A stretch of 36,323 nt of DNA from a virus. Of the stretch, positions 26,713 to 34,013 are shown piece after piece. Each line of letters starts with the position of its first letter. Position 1 is the first letter of the stretch. The notes beneath the pieces were generated by a model that saw only the letters and a list, made by a program, of their open reading frames with translations, did not search any database and was not told where the DNA came from. The stretch lies in IMG/VR virus record IMGVR_UViG_3300034407_002507, positions 1-36,323 of that record. One strand, given 5' to 3'. Made by a program: the position numbers and the translations under genes.

Positions 26713-27231
26713 CTACCCTCCGCCCGCGTGGGCTATTTTACCGTGATTACTGTGAAAGCCATATCTGGCCTCTGCGTTTCTTCTAGCTTCTATAGCGTCT
26801 TTTTTATCCGCGTAAGATCCTAGATTTATACTTTTCTTATTAACCTGTATTGATGCGTACCACATCTTCTCTCTGGCAATAAAACTAACTCCAATTACGC
26901 CAGATTTGTTGTTTTTAAATAGAGGTCTATTTCTCTGGTTGGATACGTGATCTACAACCCTTAAATTCGACCATCTATTATCATGTTTAATATGGTTAAT
27001 GTGATCAATCTCTTTGCCTTCAATATTTACACCCATATATATAGCTGCAAACCTATGGCTTAAATTCTTTTCACCGTCAACGCTAAACTGCATATAGCCT
27101 TTGCTTTTGTCAAGGCATCCACATATATCACCTGCGATCCTTACGTTTTGGCGGCTATTTCTTATTGCTGTAAACACGCCTGTTAACGGGTTGTAATCTA
27201 CCCACTCTCTCAACTTCTCTTGAGTGATCAT
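26713..27231 (-). CDS. HNH homing endonuclease with AP2-type DNA-binding domain
   Basis: Residues about 57-105 contain the HNH core (LSHRFAAIYMG, EIDHINHIKHDNRWSNLRVV, SNQRN). Residues about 110-165 match the AP2-like domain common in phage free-standing HNH enzymes (KSGVIGVSF, WYASIQVNKKSINLGSYADK). A selfish gene inserted between the gp14-like and gp7-like genes, in the same orientation. Its C-terminus supplies the ribosome site of the gp7-like gene. No intron or intein features seen. Confidence 0.9.
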   Translation of the reverse strand: MITQEKLREWVDYNPLTGVFTAIRNSRQNVRIAGDICGCLDKSKGYMQFSVDGEKNLSHRFAAIYMGVNIEGKEIDHINHIKHDNRWSNLRVVDHVSNQRNRPLFKNNKSGVIGVSFIAREKMWYASIQVNKKSINLGSYADKKDAIEARRNAEARYGFHSNHGKIAHAGGG

Positions 27232-27305
27232 AATTTCGCCTTAAATTATCGCCTATAATAATCTGTGACAGGCTGTAGGCGTTACAGCTTTTCGAGTTGC
27301 ATTCT

Positions 27306-27746
27306 CTAGTCACAGTTGTATTTTAACACGTTTACGCTATATGTCTGACCGTTCTTTATATAGTCACTTTCCCTTACATCAATTATCTCAAACCCGTTTA
27401 ACTGTGCAAAATCTAACACGTTCTTATACAGGGTTGGGATTTCTGCGTAAAGTTTATTGAGTCCTCTAAACATCAGAGATTGCTCACCAAACTTTCTTGC
27501 GTATTCCTTTCTAAACTCGGGTAGCACCTGAACATGGCACTCATTACCGTCTTTATACGTATGATACACCATTAATGCGACTATTTCACCACCCACAAAA
27601 CCGCCTACGTATTTGTAATCATCGTTTACCGGTGGGCTAAACTTTTCTGCCGGTGGGCAGTTGTCACTAGTAATCGAATCATAGATTTCTGGATGGCACA
27701 GAATTTCTTTTATTTCGTCAATATCGGTGGTTTCTTTAACTATCAT
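27306..27746 (-). CDS. gp14-like/GNAT-fold protein, 146 aa
   Basis: Contains a GNAT-like core (EIYDSIT, YKYVGGFVGGEIVALMVYHT, CHVQVLPEFR...ARKFGEQSL). It resembles the DUF2824 group that includes P22 gp14, a protein needed for infectious particles and located before gp7. At 146 aa it is slightly shorter than gp14 (172 aa). An acetyltransferase activity is not established. The overlap with the upstream gene supports co-translation. Confidence 0.7.
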   Translation of the reverse strand: MIVKETTDIDEIKEILCHPEIYDSITSDNCPPAEKFSPPVNDDYKYVGGFVGGEIVALMVYHTYKDGNECHVQVLPEFRKEYARKFGEQSLMFRGLNKLYAEIPTLYKNVLDFAQLNGFEIIDVRESDYIKNGQTYSVNVLKYNCD

Positions 27747-28084
27747 TGAACAACAGTACCCGTAATATTTACATTTATAGAGTCGTTAGCGCTCGCCTTC
27801 GCCTGTATAACTCCGCCAGTAACAAGCGCTTGCCCAATCATTGCAGGTGCTAAGTTGTTACTTTCAGCCCTTACATTTTGACTTGTTATCACTTCATTTA
27901 ACTCGCTAGCCGAACCAGTCTGAACTAGCCTAATGCTGAACGTTTGACTTTGCGTTGAGTAGTTGTTAAAAACTGCTGCATCAATGCCAACATAGTTAGC
28001 AGGCGATACTACTGTGTATATGTTTATCCATTCAGTCGTTAGCGACCTATTAAAAACGAGAGGCTGTAAAGGAGTTGACGCCAT
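27743..28084 (-). CDS. Virion protein, 113 aa
   Basis: Beta-rich, low-charge protein (EWINIYTVVSPANYVGIDAA, IRLVQTGSASELNEVITSQN), typical of a tail or head fibre accessory. Overlaps the next gene by four bases. No named family. Its late-operon position between tail proteins suggests a tail-tip role. Confidence 0.55.
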   Translation of the reverse strand: MASTPLQPLVFNRSLTTEWINIYTVVSPANYVGIDAAVFNNYSTQSQTFSIRLVQTGSASELNEVITSQNVRAESNNLAPAMIGQALVTGGVIQAKASANDSINVNITGTVVQ

Positions 28085-28692
28085 TAGTATTCCCCTGGCT
28101 CTATATAGTTGATGAATGAGCGTATAACACCTTGGTTGCCGACGTCGCCACTGGTGATAACTTCCACCAGCGCTTCGCTATTTGCTGGTATAACTAACTT
28201 TCTACCGTCTGCAAAAAACGTCTGATTAACACCTGTTAGTGTCTCCGTGTTTCCTGATGTATCTTTGAAATACTGAAGGAAGGAAACTATAAAATCAGGG
28301 TTACCAGTTACAGTCCCCATAACAGGGTCGTTAATTAAATCATACTGAGGCTCTTTGTTTATAAATTCAGCGTTTAGCGGCTTACCCGACTTCACTGCTG
28401 TGCCGCCTGTATAACTCCAGTCGTTATCATCCGAGGCGTCAATGTAGATTCTTGATGATACGGTATATTCACCATCAACTATGCTGCTGTAGTCAATGTC
28501 TGATAATACGCTTTCGATTATTAGCGGAACCGCACCAGTCTTAATGACTCGGTAAATTGTCTCAGGGACAGTGCTAGTTCGAGATAGATACCCGCTGAAG
28601 TAGTCGCCAATCATTATCTTTTGATCGACATAATCAGTGCCTTGATCTTCAACTTCAACCGGTAGCGGGTTTGGTAATACGTTATTAGCCAT
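28084..28692 (-). CDS. Virion protein, 202 aa, with MANNV N-terminus
   Basis: Begins MANNVLPNPLPVEVED and then IGDYFSGYLSR, which parallels the N-terminus of the next protein upstream (MANNVNPPP...ADYFRGIQ). The rest is beta-sandwich-like. The shared N-terminus suggests both dock to the same virion site. No family recognised. Confidence 0.55.
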   Translation of the reverse strand: MANNVLPNPLPVEVEDQGTDYVDQKIMIGDYFSGYLSRTSTVPETIYRVIKTGAVPLIIESVLSDIDYSSIVDGEYTVSSRIYIDASDDNDWSYTGGTAVKSGKPLNAEFINKEPQYDLINDPVMGTVTGNPDFIVSFLQYFKDTSGNTETLTGVNQTFFADGRKLVIPANSEALVEVITSGDVGNQGVIRSFINYIEPGEY

Positions 28693-29169
28693 TTATATTG
28701 ATATCCATGTTGAACCATTAAAAATTAAGTGTATAGAGTAAAGCGGAACATTTATATTTAAGTCATTAACTCCATCAATACTGCCTAAAACTATAACCTC
28801 TTCGCCGCGTCTTTTGATGTGAACCTCATCACCCTCAACAGCTTGCGTATCAAGCGTTACATTGATTGATAATGTGTTAGTACAGTCTAATATCTGATTA
28901 CCGCTAGTCTCTATATTGGTCGTAACGCTAACTATTTCAAACTCTTTAAGCTCTATCGAGTTTATTCGCGCTGCATTCCTGCTAACCCTTGAGTTTGTAC
29001 TCGTCGAACCCTCTTCCAGACTTGATATAAAGTCATCATCACCGCCGGTCCTTCTACGCAATTGGAATAGTTGAGTTTGTATACCTCTAAAGTAGTCAGC
29101 TACTATTGGGTCTTTTAATAGCGCAATCGGTATTGAGTTCTGCGGTGGTGGGTTTACATTATTAGCCAT
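28693..29169 (-). CDS. Tail-associated protein, candidate for the tail needle position
   Basis: 158 aa: a short N-terminal docking segment (MANNVNPPPQNSIPIALLKD), a helical stretch (RGIQTQLFQLRRRTGG; NSRVSRNAARINSIELK), then a compact C-terminal beta domain. It sits directly after the gp10-like gene, where P22 has the gp26 needle, but it is shorter (gp26: 233 aa) and lacks an obvious long trimeric coiled coil. Could instead be a small fibre subunit. Confidence 0.5.
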   Translation of the reverse strand: MANNVNPPPQNSIPIALLKDPIVADYFRGIQTQLFQLRRRTGGDDDFISSLEEGSTSTNSRVSRNAARINSIELKEFEIVSVTTNIETSGNQILDCTNTLSINVTLDTQAVEGDEVHIKRRGEEVIVLGSIDGVNDLNINVPLYSIHLIFNGSTWISI

Positions 29170-30581
29170 TATCTACCCGCCAGCCTTAAATCTACAGAGC
29201 CGTTATAAATGTAATACGGTACAGGGTCGGAAGTTGTCAGCCTCATGCACATCTCATAAAACGTATGCAGGCCAAAGTATTCAACCCTAATCATAGTTTC
29301 ACCTAATCGACCAACCCGTGCGAACTTGCCATGCTTCCAAGTTTTACCGCCGTCTAGTGAAATCTCAATCATAATCTGAGGATTTTCACCTTGACCATTA
29401 ATTAGCCCAATACCCGTTTCCATTATCAATTCAATGCGCGACATTTGAACGCGTGAACCTCGAACGCCTAAAGTGTTTCCGTCGACCGTGCCTGTAACTC
29501 GTCTGCGCTGGAATACTTCACCGTTTAGCGTGTAATTATTAAAGTCTAATTCGTACAAGTCACCCGTTATGGCGTCTGCTAGTATATTCTTGCCGTAAAT
29601 CCACTGTAGCGATGAGCAAGGGTAAATACTTCCATCTGTGCCACTTGCTAGTTGAAACCATCCATCAGCCTGTAGTGACTCATTCATTACCCATGTTTTA
29701 CCCTCGGAAGGAAAAGTAATGGCGTAAAAGTTCTGGCCCTGTATTGTAAAAGTAAAACCTACAGCGTCATCAACCTTTGAGTAAGTTTGCATCTCTGCCG
29801 CAATCGCTAGATTGGTAACCTCGATAATAGTGCCGCCGTTAGCAAGATATACACGCCTGTCATCACCAAGCCAATACATAGCATTATCAGTTTGAGCTGG
29901 AGAGTGTATAGCAGCTAGACCGACTTGAAATATCTGACCTTCTAAGCGCTCAATTGGTGGCCTTCCGGAGCCTGAGAAATACCATACTTCTATTGTTCTT
30001 TCTCCCATGCGGTAGATAGATTGCTTAAAAACGTAATCTCTAACCAAATCGTCAGGGTCTGACTCTGCGCCGATAATGTCTAATCCACTTGCCGTTGTTC
30101 CGTCCCCCGTAGTGGATACGGTTGTAAACTTGTCTTTAGTGTAAAGGAAGGTGTTATTAATAAAGGCTACTGACTTAGCGCCATTTATATTAACGTCTGT
30201 CACCTGTGCAACTGTTGAGCCGTTATAAACCCAAACCTTAAGCTCTGACACGATGAATAAGTTTTCGCCATCGTCAGCCATAATAGCCCTGCCACTGCCA
30301 GGTATCGATCCGACTTCAGTATGAACGCCGTTAATGTCAACTCTGTACAGTGTGGTGTCAGCTACACGATAAAGCACTTCAGCCATCTCGTGAACGCCTC
30401 GGTCTTTACCCTCTCCCACGCCAAATAAGGTCAATCCAGGGAATGACATTAGAGTAAATTGGTCTTTACCGCCCTTATTCACCTCTTGATAGAAGTTTCT
30501 AGTCTCTTGAGAGGATAGAGGTCTTGATATGCTTGGATATGAAGCGCCAGTAATCTCGACAGGCACGGTCGTAAAACTCAT
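29169..30581 (-). CDS. Tail hub protein, P22 gp10-like
   Basis: 470 aa, matching P22 gp10 (472 aa). Opens with the typical SFTTVPVEITGASYPSISRP and SQETRNFYQEV, and repeated beta-propeller-like strands follow (LFIVSELKVWVYNG; YWLGDDRRVYLANGG). It forms the hub below the portal and gp4 rings and seals the packaged head. Order gp4-like, gp10-like agrees with P22. Starts four bases inside the gp4-like gene end. Confidence 0.85.
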   Translation of the reverse strand: MSFTTVPVEITGASYPSISRPLSSQETRNFYQEVNKGGKDQFTLMSFPGLTLFGVGEGKDRGVHEMAEVLYRVADTTLYRVDINGVHTEVGSIPGSGRAIMADDGENLFIVSELKVWVYNGSTVAQVTDVNINGAKSVAFINNTFLYTKDKFTTVSTTGDGTTASGLDIIGAESDPDDLVRDYVFKQSIYRMGERTIEVWYFSGSGRPPIERLEGQIFQVGLAAIHSPAQTDNAMYWLGDDRRVYLANGGTIIEVTNLAIAAEMQTYSKVDDAVGFTFTIQGQNFYAITFPSEGKTWVMNESLQADGWFQLASGTDGSIYPCSSLQWIYGKNILADAITGDLYELDFNNYTLNGEVFQRRRVTGTVDGNTLGVRGSRVQMSRIELIMETGIGLINGQGENPQIMIEISLDGGKTWKHGKFARVGRLGETMIRVEYFGLHTFYEMCMRLTTSDPVPYYIYNGSVDLRLAGR

Positions 30582-31204
30582 GGCGTCATACCCCTGTCAA
30601 GAGTAAGCGTAGGTGCTGCGCCGTAACGTGCTTTCTTAGCTGATTTATTAGCACCCTTTAGCGCCGCAAAGAATTTAGCTGTATATTTTGCCTCTTGAGC
30701 TTCATCAATAGTTAATGCGAATAACTGAGCTAGTGCGCCGAATAGATATAAAGATGGATGAGCGTCAAGAATTTCATTAGTCTGGTTCTCATCTGATAGC
30801 GGCGTGGCCTTTCTGTAATACTGCATTTCTAGCTCGTATTCAGAATCGGGCACTCTATCTAGCTGCAACTCAGTGCCGATAATAGTAAAGAATCTTGGTT
30901 GACCTGTTGACGGGTTTTTATACATAGCTTCAGGTGCTTGATATCTTAATTCGCCATGACCGCTACCAAGTACAATTCTAGCTGAGCGCATATATTCAAA
31001 ATCGTCGGGTAACGCTAGGTATTGACCGCCAGTAGCCGATGTTGATGTGAACTCTAATGTGAGTAAGCGTAAAGGCTCAACCTCGTTTGCATACATGTAG
31101 TTTTCAGCTAACAAGATGAAATCAGGGATTGACTCATATTGGTCATCGCGCTGCGACCACTTAACAATTTCTTTTACTAGGTCGTCATAGTTAGCTAAAG
31201 CCAT
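30578..31204 (-). CDS. Head-to-tail adaptor, P22 gp4-like
   Basis: 208 aa with the family opening MALANYDDLVKEIVKWSQR, then IPDFILLAENYMYANE, YLALPDDFEYMRSARI and a helical C-terminus ending in a basic tail. P22 gp4 (166 aa) binds the portal and also has muramidase activity; I see no active-site motif that proves it here. Located between the coat-side genes and gp10, as expected. Confidence 0.78.
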   Translation of the reverse strand: MALANYDDLVKEIVKWSQRDDQYESIPDFILLAENYMYANEVEPLRLLTLEFTSTSATGGQYLALPDDFEYMRSARIVLGSGHGELRYQAPEAMYKNPSTGQPRFFTIIGTELQLDRVPDSEYELEMQYYRKATPLSDENQTNEILDAHPSLYLFGALAQLFALTIDEAQEAKYTAKFFAALKGANKSAKKARYGAAPTLTLDRGMTP

Positions 31205-31205
31205 T

Positions 31206-31544
31206 TTACACCCTGCCTTGTTTCGTTCTTAGTTTTGACCACTCGCTAGAATTAATCTTAGCGATAAGGAATGATCTGTTGTTCGTGCTTAGCGGGTCAG
31301 TGTCGTGCGCCCCTTTTGCTTTTAGTTCTTCTCGCCACATATCCACAACGATTAGCGGGACAGAGGCGACCTTGTGCATGTCACCTTTCCAGTTACCATC
31401 TATATTACCATTTAATTCGCGTGTATTCGCGTCAAAAATAGCAGAGGTGTCCTGCGTTTTTTGGATGACAGCCTTGCCTTTCCCTGTACTGTGGAATATC
31501 TCACGAGTTTGAGAGAAGTTGTTAACGTCGAATAATCTAGCCAT
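31206..31544 (-). CDS. Conserved-looking podovirus structural-region protein, 112 aa
   Basis: Begins ARLFDVNNFSQTREIFHSTG and ends in KINSSEWSKLRTKQGRV, a form seen in small podovirus proteins next to coat genes. Mixed charge with a central Trp-containing region. It may be a head completion or packaging accessory. AAGGTGATTAA precedes the ATG. Confidence 0.55.
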   Translation of the reverse strand: MARLFDVNNFSQTREIFHSTGKGKAVIQKTQDTSAIFDANTRELNGNIDGNWKGDMHKVASVPLIVVDMWREELKAKGAHDTDPLSTNNRSFLIAKINSSEWSKLRTKQGRV

Positions 31545-31562
31545 TTAATCACCTTGGATGAA

Positions 31563-31576
31563 GGGGCCGAAGCCCC
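31563..31576 (-). other. UUCG-tetraloop hairpin
   Basis: Minus-strand GGGGC-TTCG-GCCCC, five bases after the 50-aa gene stop. A cUUCGg loop gives a very stable RNA hairpin, but no T-tract follows. Probably a partial attenuator or 3' RNA stabiliser. A related copy is at 31760-31774. Confidence 0.6.
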
Positions 31577-31581
31577 TATAA

Positions 31582-31734
31582 TTACTTTTTCGGCGCTTCT
31601 ACTTTCTTAACGCAACCATTCTCTTGCGCGAATTCAAGTTCTTTACCAGAAAGCTCGACCTCAGCGCCTTTATTGCGCTGAGGCTTGTCCTTTTCGTTTG
31701 AGCGGAAACTTTTAATTACTGTATATGTAGCCAT
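31582..31734 (-). CDS. Small basic virion-region protein, 50 aa
   Basis: Encodes MATYTVIKSFRSNEKDKPQR, then AEVELSGKELEFAQENG and a Lys-rich end (KKVEAPKK). Its ribosome site and start (AAGGTGAATTAAAATGGCT) are identical to those of the coat gene, as if duplicated. Flanked by two UUCG hairpins. Similar small proteins next to coat genes are common in phages; it may decorate or complete the head. Confidence 0.6.
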   Translation of the reverse strand: MATYTVIKSFRSNEKDKPQRNKGAEVELSGKELEFAQENGCVKKVEAPKK

Positions 31735-31759
31735 TTTAATTCACCTTGTTGATTTAATG

Positions 31760-31774
31760 AGGGCCGAAGCCCCT
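31760..31774 (-). other. UUCG-tetraloop hairpin after the coat gene
   Basis: Minus-strand GGGC-TTCG-GCCC, five bases after the coat stop, no T-tract. Likely to stabilise or attenuate the coat message relative to downstream genes. Confidence 0.6.
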
Positions 31775-31778
31775 ATAA

Positions 31779-32726
31779 TTATACGACTGTTAAATCTGCA
31801 ACGATACCGCTAGATTTAGCATTCTTAGCTTCTAGTGTGTATTCAGAAAGCAATAACACGCGGTCACTATCACCGATTTTCGCAAGAGGAGTTTCTTGGA
31901 AGTTACTGATAGTAGACAAGCACCACATATCCATTTGAGCAATAAATAGTTCATCTTGCTCCATGAATCGGTTAGGCACTACAGCTAACGAGCCGAAGTC
32001 AGAAACGTAGATATCAATCGCAGTATTTACGCGAGAAGCATCACCGTTAACGTTACGCTGCGCAGGACCAGAAGCGCCACCACCAACAAAGCTTGAGAAT
32101 GCTTGCTTGTTGAATGAGCCAGCCATGATCATGTCAGGGTTTCCGCCTTCATCCCAGATGCTTGCAAGAACTACTTTCAAGTCAGCCTCATCTAATGGTC
32201 GTGGCGTACCAGCTGTACGAGCGTCAGAGCCATCACCTTGAGGAGCTACACCGCCGCCACCCATGTTTAGGTTATCTGCAACCCATGAGCCAACACCTGC
32301 CAACTCACGCGCTATAACTTCAGAGCCTGCAACTTTAGCTTTGTTAGCTAATAGAGCTGTTTCTTGGTCACGCTTAAGCTCTTTACTCATCTTCATGACT
32401 TGGTAGTCCATCTCATCACCACGACCAGCAGAGTCAATTTGACGCTGTGTACGTGATACTTGAGGAGTCTTGCTAGAAATCTGAGTGTAGTTACCCAAGC
32501 GAGTGGTAGGGGTAGAGATAGTGGTAGTAGCGTTCGCGCCTTCAATCTGCGCGTTGTTACCTGCACTAGCTAAACTGTCTGTTTGCCACTCGTGGTTAGT
32601 TGCTGTTGCTGTATCCTTGGCAATGCCAGATACAAATGGAGTGTCCATTGGAGAAATATCATAAATCATATTCGCCAAATCTTCGCGGTTACCAATCGCG
32701 TCATAGGTACTATATACGTCAGCCAT
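31779..32726 (-). CDS. Major capsid protein
   Basis: 315 aa. N-terminus MADVYSTYDAIGNREDLANM, then YDISPMDTPFVSGI, a pattern of the SU10-type (HK97-fold) capsid group, with an internal DMIMAGSFNKQAFSSF and a C-terminal EYTLEAKNAKSSGIVADL. This is smaller than P22 coat (430 aa) and of a different sequence group. It lies between scaffold and adaptor genes and is flanked by stabilising hairpins, as expected for the most abundant product. Confidence 0.85.
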   Translation of the reverse strand: MADVYSTYDAIGNREDLANMIYDISPMDTPFVSGIAKDTATATNHEWQTDSLASAGNNAQIEGANATTTISTPTTRLGNYTQISSKTPQVSRTQRQIDSAGRGDEMDYQVMKMSKELKRDQETALLANKAKVAGSEVIARELAGVGSWVADNLNMGGGGVAPQGDGSDARTAGTPRPLDEADLKVVLASIWDEGGNPDMIMAGSFNKQAFSSFVGGGASGPAQRNVNGDASRVNTAIDIYVSDFGSLAVVPNRFMEQDELFIAQMDMWCLSTISNFQETPLAKIGDSDRVLLLSEYTLEAKNAKSSGIVADLTVV

Positions 32727-32737
32727 TTTAATTCACC

Positions 32738-33691
32738 TTAACTGTTTAATTGTCGTTTGAGTTTTCGTAACTTAACAAAATCTTCAGGGCGTCCAGTCTT
32801 TCTAACTAGCGCTTCCTGCTTCTTAATTTCGTCAGTAATATTTGGTTTTGCTGCCTGTTTAGGGCGTGTACTTACCGGGGCTTTGCGGACTTTCTTCTCG
32901 ATAACTGCTGTCTTGTTTTTCAGCGCTCGATATTTAGCCGCATCTAGCATAGTTTCGTAATGATGCGCTTGCATGTTTGGAATTTCGCTATTTGCGTAAC
33001 CCATTGATTGTGCGTATTCATTCATCATCTGCATGTCTTTGGTAAACTGTTCTGTCTGCTTGCCACCGTCAATCCATTCAGGATGCTTTGTGAATAGCTC
33101 ATTACTAACCGCTTGAACATCAACTTTGTTAACAGGCTGCTTAGCTTTCAATAAATCCTTTCGCTTGTTCTGCTTCTCAATATAGTCAATGTATTTCTCT
33201 GGTTCGTACTCGCGCAATTCTGCAATTTCTTCAGGTGTTTTTGTATCTTCTTCAATCATCGCCTCAATTGTTGCTAGCTTGTCATTGAGGGTTTGCTGCT
33301 TAGATGCAAATTCAGCCTGCTGAGCTTCGACCGCCTTTCGGCTATCCGATAACTCTTGCGTTTTGCGCGTATAATCCGCTTGCATTAAGTGGCCTTGCTC
33401 CCACATTTCAACGTCTTTGAGGTTTATTTCACGCCCTTTATATTCGACGTAAAGGTCCTCATCATCGTTGTCCGTGGTTTCATCTTCACTTAATTCAATG
33501 CTGGATTCTTCAGCTTCCTCGGTTACTTCCTCGGCTGGCGCTTCGGATTCTATGTGAATTGCTGGAGTATCTTCCGACACGTCAACAGCTTCAGGCTCTG
33601 CGGTTGGCTCTGCAACAGGCTCCGCATCACGAGAGGCTTTCATTTTACTTAATACTTCGGTTTCACTTACACTTTCTTGAAATTGAAACAT
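32738..33691 (-). CDS. Scaffolding protein
   Basis: 317 aa (P22 gp8: 303). The first 85 residues are extremely acidic and Pro/Glu/Val-rich (EPVAEPTAEPEAVDVSED), followed by a coiled-coil middle (RKTQELSDSRKAVEAQQAEF) and a basic C-terminal helix (TRPKQAAKPNITDEIKKQ) that would bind coat. This is the standard scaffold plan, placed directly before the coat gene. Confidence 0.82.
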   Translation of the reverse strand: MFQFQESVSETEVLSKMKASRDAEPVAEPTAEPEAVDVSEDTPAIHIESEAPAEEVTEEAEESSIELSEDETTDNDDEDLYVEYKGREINLKDVEMWEQGHLMQADYTRKTQELSDSRKAVEAQQAEFASKQQTLNDKLATIEAMIEEDTKTPEEIAELREYEPEKYIDYIEKQNKRKDLLKAKQPVNKVDVQAVSNELFTKHPEWIDGGKQTEQFTKDMQMMNEYAQSMGYANSEIPNMQAHHYETMLDAAKYRALKNKTAVIEKKVRKAPVSTRPKQAAKPNITDEIKKQEALVRKTGRPEDFVKLRKLKRQLNS

Positions 33692-33713
33692 TTGTTGAGT
33701 CCTTATTGGTTAT

Positions 33714-34013
33714 TCAACGTCTTAATAATTGTTTGCTTTTCTCTAATAAAGACAGCGTTTGCTGCGCCTTATCGCCTTGCTTAACTATGCTTTCAAACTT
33801 CCCTTCAAACTGCTTGAGTAATTGCATTCTTTGCCATAATTCATGGCGCTCATCTTCAGCCTTTAGCTTTGTGTCCTCAAACGAGGTAAACATTGCCGCT
33901 TTCATAGCTGTAATAGCTTCAAGGTAAAGAGGGTTATTTAATAGCTCTTTAGCTCTATCAGCGCGGGTGATGTCAATGTGCGCTTCTCTTGCTTCTTCTT
34001 CTGGCGTCTTCAA
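33714..34013 (-). CDS. Small coiled-coil head-region protein, 99 aa
   Basis: All-helical and charged (ELWQRMQLLKQFEGKFESIV). Starts overlapping the portal stop by four bases. Proteins of this size between portal and scaffold are common in P22-like and related podoviruses and often have no assigned role. Assembly chaperone is possible. Confidence 0.55.
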   Translation of the reverse strand: MKTPEEEAREAHIDITRADRAKELLNNPLYLEAITAMKAAMFTSFEDTKLKAEDERHELWQRMQLLKQFEGKFESIVKQGDKAQQTLSLLEKSKQLLRR

